The notes beneath the pieces were generated by a model. The model did not search any database and had not been told where the DNA came from. It was given only the letters and a program-made list of their open reading frames with translations. From positions 1 to 37,502 of the IMG/VR virus record IMGVR_UViG_3300043436_001419: a DNA stretch of 37,502 nt, one strand, 5' to 3'. This document shows positions 20,957-30,288 of this stretch, piece after piece; within the stretch, counting starts at the first letter, position 1, and every line of letters starts with the position of its first letter. The position numbers and the translations under genes were made by a program. Source of the stretch: a virus.

Positions 20957-21889
20957 TTAGTGTTCAATTTGTGATAAAATATTTATGATTTTAGACATCA
21001 TAATTTCTTCTTCTGTTATTGTTTCATTTGTTTTTTCGTATCTAAACATCCCCTCAACACTAAATCCTTTGAATGTACCTTCCTTTACCATTTCCCAAAT
21101 CTTTTCATTATCCACCTTGAAAGTTCCAAACCAACTACCATCGGCCACATCTTCAAATCCCTTTGGTGGCATAACACCTTTTTCTCTATCAATGATATAA
21201 CTTTCGTACATATACACTCCCTCAACGGGTTTGCTATGCTCTAAATTAACTTTACCCTGATAGCCTTTCTTGAAAAACCTTTGTACAATCTTCATTATTT
21301 CTTCTGCACTAAATACAACATAGTATTCAGCATCTTCATCCCTACGATATATAGGTAAATCGGCAATCATCAATGGACCTGTAACAATTTTTTGTTCCTC
21401 ATCTTGTATAGCGAACCTATTATGGATGCTATTTCCCTGTAATTCTCCTAATTGTCTTAATTTATTTCTACTCCAACCCAATGCAGCCTTACCACCCCAT
21501 GCATCATACATCAACTTACCACACCCATCACCATAACTTTTAGATGAATTCAGGTCTGCTTCGTGTCTGCTCAAATAAGAATACATCCTTTTGATAGTTT
21601 CTAGGGATATGGCTTCGCCACTAGCGAGTTGATTTGCTCTTTGTTTCCCAACAGGAGTACCGCAAGAACCCCATCCATTCTTTTCTGCATACTCTAAAAC
21701 CCTTTTTGCGTTATTCTTAACACCATCTGGATAGTCAGCGTATGATTCAAAATCTTCTTTATCTTCCTTAAATGCTATAAAATTTTTCTGTATAGCAGGA
21801 TATTCCACCAATGCTACGTAATCAACTTCTTCCTCACCCTCAATAGTGTCGGAAATACGCATTTTATATATAGGTAATTTCACTTTCAT
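20957..21889 (-). CDS. Prohead protease (XkdF-like) with an inserted domain
   Basis: A 310-residue protein. Residues 1-45 form the XkdF-type start (DYVALVEYPAIQKNFIAF). Residues ~52-146 are an inserted module: YPDGVKNNAKRVLEYAEKNG, CGTPVGKQRANQLASGE, TIKRMYSYLSRH and DAWGGKAALGWSRNKL. The protease proper resumes at ~168: IVTGPLMIADLPIYR, VNLEHS (H218) and GFSVEG (S277), giving candidate His and Ser catalytic residues of the prohead protease fold. It would process scaffold and capsid. The inserted module is known in other phage proteins, with no function known to me. Confidence 0.82.
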   Translation of the reverse strand: MKVKLPIYKMRISDTIEGEEEVDYVALVEYPAIQKNFIAFKEDKEDFESYADYPDGVKNNAKRVLEYAEKNGWGSCGTPVGKQRANQLASGEAISLETIKRMYSYLSRHEADLNSSKSYGDGCGKLMYDAWGGKAALGWSRNKLRQLGELQGNSIHNRFAIQDEEQKIVTGPLMIADLPIYRRDEDAEYYVVFSAEEIMKIVQRFFKKGYQGKVNLEHSKPVEGVYMYESYIIDREKGVMPPKGFEDVADGSWFGTFKVDNEKIWEMVKEGTFKGFSVEGMFRYEKTNETITEEEIMMSKIINILSQIEH

Positions 21890-21900
21890 AGTTATAAATA

Positions 21901-24087
21901 TTAAAATCCTGCCCTACGTTCAATATCGGCTACCCTTCTTTGTGTTCCTGTTACCTCACTTTCTACTACAAATGCCCTAATTGGCTTTTGATTCTGCATA
22001 ACATTGGCTATTGCCGTTACAGGACTGCTTCCCAAAGTCGGTACTGCTGATGCAGTTGCAGGTGCAGTTGTGCTAATACTAGGTGCTGATGCTCCACCAC
22101 CACTCGGAACTTTTGTTTTGGCTATTTCACGAATAGATTTAATACCACTAGCAATAATTACACCTGCTTGTGCTATACGGATAATAGTTGCCAATGGTTC
22201 GGGAGCGGGAACTTTACTATTCAAAGCCTGTGTCGCACCTGTATATGTGTTAATTGTAGCAGCCGCAATCGCCAAACCCTTACCTGCTGCCGTATCTTTC
22301 CCTGCTAGGTCGGACATAGAACTTAAAATACCTGCTACTTGTTGAGCAACCTGCATTTTAGCCTGTACACTAGCCTCATCAATCTTTTTTTGTTCTTCTG
22401 CATTAGCACGTAAGAAATTGGTATATTCTGTTTGGCTCATTCTACCATTTTCAAACTCGGTTTTGGCTAGTGCTAACTTTTTAGCGGCTAAATCCTTTTG
22501 TATATTGAACTGAAATTCAGATTGTTTCATTTGATAATCCAAATCAGCAACATCTTGATTGAACTTTTGTGCTTTTCTTTGATTTTCAAGTAAATCTAAT
22601 TCAGTATTTTCCTTTTGTTGTAGTGCTTTTTTTAGTGCTAACTTCTGTTCAGCCGTATATTTTTCATTAGCATCAATATCTGCATATTGTTGTTGGTAGT
22701 TAGCCAATAATTCTTGCTTTGCTCTTTCGTTTTCATCCTTTATAGCGGACAATCTAGCCTCTGTTCGTGCCTTATTTAACTCTTTATCAAATGCTAATTG
22801 CTTTTCTGCTTCCTCTTTTGCATATTTTTCTCTAACATCTGACAATTCTTTTTGTCTAGCAGCCTCTAAACTACCATCATCCTTTATACCTGCCTCTTTT
22901 AATTTCTTAAATTTTTCTTTATAGGCTTCCTCAATAGCCGCTTCTTCTTGTTTTTGTTTGTCTAGTAGTTTATTTTTAGCCTCTTGAAGTATTTTTTGTG
23001 CTTCTAATTCTTTGGCATCTTGTTTTTCTTTATCTGCTTTTGTTTTATCTGCCGCAGTTTTATCAATTCCTTGTATTGCTAATTGAAATCCTGCTCTTTT
23101 TTCTTTTAGTTTATTCAAACTTGCTTCTGCTTCCTTAATTGTAGCATCCCCTTCTTTCGCAGTTTCTTCTGGGTCAAATACCATCTTCGCTATACCACCT
23201 GTGAAGCCTTCTGCTAATCCAAAGTTTTTACCTAATGCCTTACCAACTTGGTCAATCATTGCCAATACGGCAACCAAAGGTGCTGATAGGAAGGTAATAA
23301 TACCCTGTAATATTTCTTTGTTCCTTTGTGCTGCTTTTACCTGTGCATCTTTTGTGGCTTTTGCATTTTGCAAATTGATTTCAGCAGCCTTAATCGCCTC
23401 ATCACTTTGTTTAATCTTGATATTTAGAATATCCTTTTCACTTTTACCTTGCAGTTTCAGTTGATTAGATTGCCCATCTATCGCATCTAATTTATCTTCC
23501 TGTGTTTTTAAGTTTTCTTTGGAACTTTCATTTAGTTTTTTCTGCTCCTTACTAACACCGCCTACTGCTGCCTTTATATCATCCCAATAGGCAACAAGTA
23601 AACCAACGGCAACAACTAATGCACCTATCCCCGTAGAGATAAGTGCTTTCTTAAATCCTTCCGCACCTGCGGTAAGTCCTTTGAAAGAAATTTTTAGTTG
23701 TTCGCCTACTTTTCCAATGTCTTTTAATTGAGAAAGACCTTGTGATAATGCCATAGCACCTTGTACTTTCTGCAAAGTTTTGGCTACATCATCACTTTGA
23801 CTGCCAAACAATGCCATAGCACCTGATACCGCAGAAATACCTGCCGCAGCCGTACTCGCTGCCGTAGTTAATGCTTGAAAACGCTTTCCGGGGTCAAACA
23901 ATGCTGCTTGTTCACCTGCTGCTTCTATCTCATCTTTGATAGCCGCAACTTTTTCAGCAGCCTGTATCGCTTCCGTACTAAACTCACCGAACTTTTGTCT
24001 AGCAGCCTGTAATGAAACAGTCGCTTCTTTAAGTTGGGACTTTAAGGGTTTTACATCTACATCAAGTATTAAACTATTTTCTGCCAT
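21901..24087 (-). CDS. Tape measure protein
   Basis: A 728-residue, mostly helical protein with long charged coiled coils (about 180-240 and 350-570), two hydrophobic segments (IGALVVAVGLLVAYW and FLSAPLVAVLAMI) and a glycine/alanine/proline-rich C-terminus. This profile marks the siphovirus tape measure, which sets tail length. By the usual rule of about 1.5 Angstrom per residue, the tail should be around 100 nm. Unusually, the chaperone genes are not directly upstream of it. Confidence 0.85.
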   Translation of the reverse strand: MAENSLILDVDVKPLKSQLKEATVSLQAARQKFGEFSTEAIQAAEKVAAIKDEIEAAGEQAALFDPGKRFQALTTAASTAAAGISAVSGAMALFGSQSDDVAKTLQKVQGAMALSQGLSQLKDIGKVGEQLKISFKGLTAGAEGFKKALISTGIGALVVAVGLLVAYWDDIKAAVGGVSKEQKKLNESSKENLKTQEDKLDAIDGQSNQLKLQGKSEKDILNIKIKQSDEAIKAAEINLQNAKATKDAQVKAAQRNKEILQGIITFLSAPLVAVLAMIDQVGKALGKNFGLAEGFTGGIAKMVFDPEETAKEGDATIKEAEASLNKLKEKRAGFQLAIQGIDKTAADKTKADKEKQDAKELEAQKILQEAKNKLLDKQKQEEAAIEEAYKEKFKKLKEAGIKDDGSLEAARQKELSDVREKYAKEEAEKQLAFDKELNKARTEARLSAIKDENERAKQELLANYQQQYADIDANEKYTAEQKLALKKALQQKENTELDLLENQRKAQKFNQDVADLDYQMKQSEFQFNIQKDLAAKKLALAKTEFENGRMSQTEYTNFLRANAEEQKKIDEASVQAKMQVAQQVAGILSSMSDLAGKDTAAGKGLAIAAATINTYTGATQALNSKVPAPEPLATIIRIAQAGVIIASGIKSIREIAKTKVPSGGGASAPSISTTAPATASAVPTLGSSPVTAIANVMQNQKPIRAFVVESEVTGTQRRVADIERRAGF

Positions 24088-24359
24088 TAATCAAATAATT
24101 CAAGCAATTGTGCTTTCGCTAGAATAGTCAACTGCTCATTGTTTGTAATAAAATCTTTCAATGTTTGTTTGTCGGACTTGTCAATATCAAGTTCTTTACC
24201 TTCGTGCAATTTTAATGCCCATCCGTAGAACTTTACTGCATCTCCTTTACTTCCACTGACTAATTGTTGAGCAAGTATGTTTCCAAGTGTAATATCATTA
24301 CCTTGTCCATCTTTTGCTGAAACTCCATTTAACGCTTTCATTGGTTTGTTAAAATCCAT
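24087..24359 (-). CDS. Small protein before tape measure, 90 aa
   Basis: Begins MDFNKPMKALNGVSAKDG and contains ITLGNILAQQLVSGSKGDAV and QLTILAKAQLLELFD. I recall similar ~90-residue proteins in other phages, of unknown role. It overlaps the tape measure start by one base, the place where a tail chaperone is normally found, so a chaperone-like role is possible. Confidence 0.7.
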   Translation of the reverse strand: MDFNKPMKALNGVSAKDGQGNDITLGNILAQQLVSGSKGDAVKFYGWALKLHEGKELDIDKSDKQTLKDFITNNEQLTILAKAQLLELFD

Positions 24360-24380
24360 AGTTTTTGTTTTTTATGATTA

Positions 24381-24653
24381 TTAAATAATTACTAAATTCA
24401 ATTTATTAGTAACCCAATCCCATACATAATTATCATCAGAACCCCAATTAGAATAATCTTCTCCTTCCATTGTTAAACTACCATCAGTTAATTGAATAGC
24501 AGGATATGATGGGTCTGTTTCATGTGCGAAATACATTCTAAAACTAATCTGTGCAGAAATACCAAGATTAATTCTATTTACTGTAATATCCAATAACGTA
24601 GCATCTTTTAGGCTACCATCGTACCAAATTGATACTGCTTCTATTTGTTTCAT
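24381..24653 (-). CDS. Hypothetical tail-region protein, 90 aa
   Basis: A beta-rich protein (AVSIWYDGSLKDATLLDITV, AQISFRMYFAHE) ending in NYVWDWVTNKLNLVII. It lies in the tail module between the LamG-like protein and the tape measure region. No family recognised. Confidence 0.65.
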   Translation of the reverse strand: MKQIEAVSIWYDGSLKDATLLDITVNRINLGISAQISFRMYFAHETDPSYPAIQLTDGSLTMEGEDYSNWGSDDNYVWDWVTNKLNLVII

Positions 24654-24690
24654 TTTTTTTAATTTTTATAAAGTTATATATTATTTTTTA

Positions 24691-25602
24691 TTAAACGTAT
24701 CGTTTCTGTGTTCTATCCCAAATACTATTAAATTCTAATCCTGAAAATAAACTTGAATAAGTTGCTACATATCCTATATGCCCATCAATCCAATTATTAT
24801 ATCTCAATCCTGCGAAACAACTCCAACTTGCAGATGTTGATACACTCGTTGATACAAATCCACCATTAGTCCCATAGGTCGCATTCCAATCTGCACCCCT
24901 CAAATACATATGATAATATGTGCTGCTATAACTAATCATAGCCAAATACCATTTATTCAATTGAAAAGCAGGTGCACCGCCAGAGTTAAAAGGAAGAATG
25001 ATAGCATTAGATGACCCTGATGTTCCATTCCATCTTTCATACACTATATTATAGTTACCAATATTATTAATATATAGTGAATGACCTATTGGTGTTGAAC
25101 CACTTCTACCTTCACAAGCAACTATACCATTATAACTCGTAGAAAAACTTGTAACCTTAAACCATGCAATCCAAGTGAATGTTGTATTACCTGCATATTT
25201 TGTGTAATCATCTAATCTTATAGACCTTTGATTACTTGTTTGTGTCGCAATATTCCCAGGAAATGTACTCGTTAATCCTGTTATATTAGCAGGTGTGCCA
25301 TTATTTGTTCCTGTAACAAACGTAGCGTTTCTATTATTCCCGCTTGTATCTATAATATTACTTGAACCTGTTGAATATCTACTACTTAAACCAATATCAT
25401 ATAAAGTATCAGGACTTCCATATCTATACCCATATCCACCATAACTATAAAAATTACTTATTTTACTCCCAAAATTATATTGCAATCCTGCTAAAACATT
25501 TAATTGATATAATGAGTTTGGAGTAACTACACCAACAGCATTTGTGCCACCTGTTGATGCTATTGTTTGTATTCCTAGTGCTCCTGAACTTGGTAATGGC
25601 AT
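24691..25602 (-). CDS. LamG/concanavalin-like virion protein, probable receptor binding
   Basis: A 303-residue protein. The N-terminus MPLPSSGALGIQTIA plus QYNFGSKISNFYSYGG is a common attachment module of phage tail proteins. Residues ~75-300 look like a LamG jelly roll: DTSGNNRNATFV, FTWIAWFKVTSFS, GHSLYINNIG, NKWYLAMISY and GHIGYVATYSSLFSG. It probably binds a surface glycan. It overlaps the fibre gene by one base. Confidence 0.75.
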   Translation of the reverse strand: MPLPSSGALGIQTIASTGGTNAVGVVTPNSLYQLNVLAGLQYNFGSKISNFYSYGGYGYRYGSPDTLYDIGLSSRYSTGSSNIIDTSGNNRNATFVTGTNNGTPANITGLTSTFPGNIATQTSNQRSIRLDDYTKYAGNTTFTWIAWFKVTSFSTSYNGIVACEGRSGSTPIGHSLYINNIGNYNIVYERWNGTSGSSNAIILPFNSGGAPAFQLNKWYLAMISYSSTYYHMYLRGADWNATYGTNGGFVSTSVSTSASWSCFAGLRYNNWIDGHIGYVATYSSLFSGLEFNSIWDRTQKRYV

Positions 25603-28600
25603 TATGCTATCTGTTTTTTAAGTTCATCAATTTCTTTTTGTTGCTCTTTAATAGCCTCAACTAATAAACCAACCATATTACCATATGCAACATTGTACAT
25701 ACCTGTATCACTCATAGACACTACTTCTGGTAAAACATTTAGTACTTCTTGTGCTATAACTCCTGTATGTTTTCTACCTACATTGTGGTCAATCTCATCA
25801 TTTCTCTTGAAAGTTACACCTCTAATTTGTTTTACTTTTTCAATAGCATTATCAATAACTTGTACATCTGTTTTCAATCTAGCATCTGAAAATGCAGTTA
25901 CATCTCCTGAAAATGTTACATTACCTGATGTATCCATATCCATTCTCATACTTGGCCATGAATCTAATAAATATGTTGATTTATAACCAATACCAAATCT
26001 ATCACTGCTACCTGAAAATGCACCCATTCCTATTGCCCAATTTGGTCCACTTGCTCTACTGAATAAAATACTAGGTCTATCTCCTGTATCAACATTACTC
26101 ACTCTAAATTCTGCTACAATTCCGTAACTATGATTACCATTTACATTAATAACTTGTAGTGCAGGGAAATGAATACCATTACCACTTTGTGTATTTGTTA
26201 TTCTTACTAATCCTACTTCATCTCCTGCTACACCTGAAAATTCAGTTATTCCTGTAAATATACCACCACCGCTTCTTAGATATGGAACTACCAATCCTGT
26301 GCCAACTTTACCAATAGATACTGCACCACTTGATGTGCTACTTGCTTGTACTGTCCCTGTATATGGAGTCCATGTCAAACCATTTAATCCATGCACCAAT
26401 GATGATATATATATACTTTGACTACCACCAAAATAATAACTTACATATCCTTCTAAATATGAATAGTTTGAATCATATGTAATTCTGTAATCTTGAAATA
26501 TACTATTATTACCACATTCTATACTTGTAATTACTGCCGTAGTAGTCCAATCTTTAAATCCTGTGATAACATCTTGTGTAGGAGTTAAATAATTACCTGT
26601 TGCTGCTACTATTATTTTGAATCCACCCCTTAAACCTGCACCACCACCTGCTTCACTACTTCTTGCTATTTTGTACCAACCTGTATAAGAACCTGTTTGA
26701 AATTCAAATCCACCTTGTAATTGTGTCATATATCCACCACTATCTCTACCATCAAGTAAGTCAGCATCTAGACCACTACCACTTCCATCATTACCTGAAT
26801 GCCATACTGTATAACCATTCCAATTAATACCTGCCCTTGTTATTCTTGCTACTTCTGTATAGTTAGTTGTTGCAGATGTTTTGAAAAACCAACCTTCTGT
26901 ATCATTAGGCCCTGCGTATTCAACAAAACACATTTGATGTCCTGCTGAAAATGTTGGAGTTGCAGTTGGGCCTGTAATATCTGCCCTGCTTACCATCATA
27001 TGATTACTATTAGCACCATAACCACTAAACACACCATATGTATTATTACCACCTGTCTGTGCTAGAATTCTACCGCTATTTGCAATTATGTTACCACCTG
27101 TGGTTATACCACCAGATTGCTCAGTATTACCAACACCATCTAATCTCCATTGTATTTGACCACCTCTTGCACCAATTACAAACTGCCTAACTTCTGCACT
27201 ACCAGAATCTGTTAATCTACCTCTTTCAAGAAATATTCCATTTGCAGTTGCACCTGATGTGTTATTTTGATTAACATAAAGAGTAGTTTGATTATATGTT
27301 CCTGTTGCACCATTAGCAGTAAATGTAAATGGAGTCCCATTACTTAAAAATAAAGCATTTGTACTGCTACTACCACGATTGGTAACAGTCTGTAATGTAT
27401 CAGTTTCTGTGTATGATGTTAAATAAGTATTTGAATCAACAGAACCATCTGCTTTTAAAAATTGACTAGATGTACCACCTGATTTGATTAGAGATGATGC
27501 AGTAACACTATTTGAAAAAGTTGTAGCACCATTTGTATTCATTATAAATTCATCTCCTCCTGCACCATTATAATTAAATCTTAATGTTTTGTCAGGATTG
27601 TAATGATATAACAACCATTTGTCTGTTGTATCTGCTGCCTCTAAATACAAAGTACCACCAAATGAAGTATTCTTAATAGTTAAATCACCATTTTGTATGG
27701 TTACACTATTACTAAAAGCAGAGTTACCACTTGTATCAATTGTAAAATAAGTATTAGTTCCTACTTCTGCCCAACTTTTACCAATCTTAAATTTATCTCC
27801 ATCGGAGTTATCTACACCAACTGACCAACCTAATACTCCATTAATATCAAGTGAAATGAATGGGTCACCACCTGTTGGGCCTAATGTTCTCAATGATAAA
27901 ACTGCATGAGCGTTAGCATTAGAACTTGTATTGTGCATATAAATAACAGGAACATTTGTACTAGCAGGAGTACTATAAGTACTATTACCATTTTCAATTA
28001 CAAATCCTGTGTTTGTTGTACCATTTCTTAATATTACACTTTGTAAAGTATCTGTTTCTGAAAAAGAATAGTTTGGAATATTTAGTGTACTACCAACTAA
28101 TGTTGCAGCACCGCTTGAACCTGTTGTAGTTAGTGTTATAGGTGCTTGATAGTTTGTTGAAACACTTATAACACCATTGACATCTACGTTTACACCTGTA
28201 CCAATTTTAACTCCACCCAAAACAGATGCAGTTGCAACAGGTAATGTATATGTATTTGCACCAGATATTACACCGCTACCATTGATTGTAATTGTAGTTC
28301 CATCAACTTTTACACCACCTAATACACTTGTACTAGCAGTTGGTAATGTGTAAGTATAGTTAGGAATATTTAATGCTCCTGTGGTGCTATTATAAGTCGC
28401 TACACCGCTTGTTCCTGTGGTAGTCAAGGTAATGCTTGACCTAGACCTAGCATTAGTAAAGTAAAGGTTTGACGAACCTTCTGTTACTTGGTCTGTATTA
28501 TAATCTCCACTTGTTGCGACAACTGCTCCTGTTCTACCGAATACAGAACTAACCGCATCGGTATTTATATCTGTCCATGAAGCAGTAATTGTACCGCCAT

Positions 28601-30284
28601 CTTGTTGCGTTAATGTCAATGTCTTTGTCGTAGTACCTGATACTGCTGCACTATTTATTTTGTCATTATATGCCGCATCCCAATTTGTTTGACTAGCCGT
28701 AGTTGGTATAGCATATCCTGTTGTAGTAGATAGCACACCTGTTGAACTATTATAATCTAAACCTGTAACAGATTCGCTAATGGCTGCCCTTGACCTAGCA
28801 TCTGTATAGTATAGATTTGAACCTTCCGCTATATTAGATGTAGTTCCTGCCGTTTTAGTCCATAATCCTGTGGCAGTTTTATATTGAAGGATATCATTAT
28901 TGTTAGGACTTTGAGCAGATACATTATGGAGTTCATCCATTTCATATCCGTTCTGTATCTTAACTGCAATAATACCTTGCGTTGGATGGCTTCTAGTTAC
29001 AATTCCAACATATACTAAATGATTAGGAGCATATTGTTTTGTACTTGTATATTCACCTGCCGTAGTTGGACTTAAATATAATTGCGTTCCTTCAACGAAA
29101 GCCTGTGTGTCCATATCTATCAAATCGCCTACAACAACTATGTAGCCATTTGACATATTACCTATGCTATTCTGTACAACTCCGTATGTTTGTGCAGAAG
29201 TTGAATCACCTGTTGCTAATGCTTTCGCTATGGTTGGTAAATTACCTTGACCGCCATTTATATAAACGACAGTCCCTTTTGTCATTGTCGCTCCGCTATT
29301 ATTATAAACTTCACGAACTAAATTTGTAGCCTGTGCTATTAGTGATGGGAATGTTTGTAAAGCACCTGTTCCATCAATGTACTGACTGATAGTCCCTGCT
29401 CCTGTTATGGATATTGTTCCACTAGAAGTGATAGGACTATTGGCTACACTAAACGCTGATGGCATAGAAACACCAACAGAAGTGACAGTCCCTGTATCTA
29501 AATCAGTCCAAGTAGTTGTGATAGTTCCACCATCCTGTTGATTGAGTGTAAGTGTTTTAGTCGTTGTTCCTGTTACGGATGCACTATTAATCTTATCATT
29601 ATATGCTGAATCCCAATTACTTGTATTATCAGTTAGGTATGTAATTGTACCACCTGTACTTTTTACAATACCTGTTCCGCTTAATGCGTTTTGTTTATTA
29701 TTGAATGTTGTCCAATCTGCTGAATCTAAAAATCCATCTTGACTGCTAGTTGCTTGTTTAACTTGTATAGTTGTACCGCTACCAATTACAGAGCCTGTTC
29801 CACCTGTTATAGTTAATACAGAACTTGTATCTTCTGTTAAGTTACCGAAAGTTAATGCGTTCTGTTTGCTATTGAAAGTATTCCAATCGGTTGAACTTAA
29901 ATAACCATTACTTGAAGCACCTGATTGTGTGATAGATATAACATTACTAGCAATACCTAACGGAGCAGTAGCACTTGTAATTCTTAAATTATAGGCTGTG
30001 TCCCATTCTGTTTGTTTTGCATTTGTAGGTATAGAATAACCTGCCGTAAAGGTTACAACAAAAGTTCCTGTTGATGTTACGGGAGTTCCTGTTACACTTA
30101 AACCTGTTGGAACGGATATGGCTACCGAAGTAACTCCAAAATCCAAATTGGTTTGCATGTAATCATCAATAGTCTGTAATGTTACTTTGTTAGTTGTGGT
30201 TGCCCCCGAAGCAACGATAGGGAACACATCATTGTTTGCGAGTGTTACCCTTTCTACTAACTGACTTATCCTTTTATCTGCCAT
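25602..30284 (-). CDS. Tail fibre with peptidase S74 chaperone domain
   Basis: A 1560-residue protein, the largest in the genome. The N-terminus (MADKRISQLVERVTLANNDV) is an attachment module. The middle is built of repeated Ser/Thr/Gly-rich blocks, with recurring SSTDWNTFNSKQNAL, TTTKTLTLxQQDGGTIT and YFTNARSRSSI elements typical of trimeric fibres. The final 95 residues (from S1466) are the intramolecular chaperone S74: SDARLKTDV with the Ser-Lys dyad, GVIAQEVLNVLPEVV and a terminal coiled coil. The chaperone directs trimer folding and then cuts itself off. Confidence 0.92.
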   Translation of the reverse strand: MADKRISQLVERVTLANNDVFPIVASGATTTNKVTLQTIDDYMQTNLDFGVTSVAISVPTGLSVTGTPVTSTGTFVVTFTAGYSIPTNAKQTEWDTAYNLRITSATAPLGIASNVISITQSGASSNGYLSSTDWNTFNSKQNALTFGNLTEDTSSVLTITGGTGSVIGSGTTIQVKQATSSQDGFLDSADWTTFNNKQNALSGTGIVKSTGGTITYLTDNTSNWDSAYNDKINSASVTGTTTKTLTLNQQDGGTITTTWTDLDTGTVTSVGVSMPSAFSVANSPITSSGTISITGAGTISQYIDGTGALQTFPSLIAQATNLVREVYNNSGATMTKGTVVYINGGQGNLPTIAKALATGDSTSAQTYGVVQNSIGNMSNGYIVVVGDLIDMDTQAFVEGTQLYLSPTTAGEYTSTKQYAPNHLVYVGIVTRSHPTQGIIAVKIQNGYEMDELHNVSAQSPNNNDILQYKTATGLWTKTAGTTSNIAEGSNLYYTDARSRAAISESVTGLDYNSSTGVLSTTTGYAIPTTASQTNWDAAYNDKINSAAVSGTTTKTLTLTQQDGGTITASWTDINTDAVSSVFGRTGAVVATSGDYNTDQVTEGSSNLYFTNARSRSSITLTTTGTSGVATYNSTTGALNIPNYTYTLPTASTSVLGGVKVDGTTITINGSGVISGANTYTLPVATASVLGGVKIGTGVNVDVNGVISVSTNYQAPITLTTTGSSGAATLVGSTLNIPNYSFSETDTLQSVILRNGTTNTGFVIENGNSTYSTPASTNVPVIYMHNTSSNANAHAVLSLRTLGPTGGDPFISLDINGVLGWSVGVDNSDGDKFKIGKSWAEVGTNTYFTIDTSGNSAFSNSVTIQNGDLTIKNTSFGGTLYLEAADTTDKWLLYHYNPDKTLRFNYNGAGGDEFIMNTNGATTFSNSVTASSLIKSGGTSSQFLKADGSVDSNTYLTSYTETDTLQTVTNRGSSSTNALFLSNGTPFTFTANGATGTYNQTTLYVNQNNTSGATANGIFLERGRLTDSGSAEVRQFVIGARGGQIQWRLDGVGNTEQSGGITTGGNIIANSGRILAQTGGNNTYGVFSGYGANSNHMMVSRADITGPTATPTFSAGHQMCFVEYAGPNDTEGWFFKTSATTNYTEVARITRAGINWNGYTVWHSGNDGSGSGLDADLLDGRDSGGYMTQLQGGFEFQTGSYTGWYKIARSSEAGGGAGLRGGFKIIVAATGNYLTPTQDVITGFKDWTTTAVITSIECGNNSIFQDYRITYDSNYSYLEGYVSYYFGGSQSIYISSLVHGLNGLTWTPYTGTVQASSTSSGAVSIGKVGTGLVVPYLRSGGGIFTGITEFSGVAGDEVGLVRITNTQSGNGIHFPALQVINVNGNHSYGIVAEFRVSNVDTGDRPSILFSRASGPNWAIGMGAFSGSSDRFGIGYKSTYLLDSWPSMRMDMDTSGNVTFSGDVTAFSDARLKTDVQVIDNAIEKVKQIRGVTFKRNDEIDHNVGRKHTGVIAQEVLNVLPEVVSMSDTGMYNVAYGNMVGLLVEAIKEQQKEIDELKKQIA

Positions 30285-30288
30285 ATCT

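Noticed and set aside
25602-30284. CRISPR-like or tandem DNA repeats
   Set aside because: The recurring blocks are in frame, imperfect and unevenly spaced, and are fibre protein repeats.
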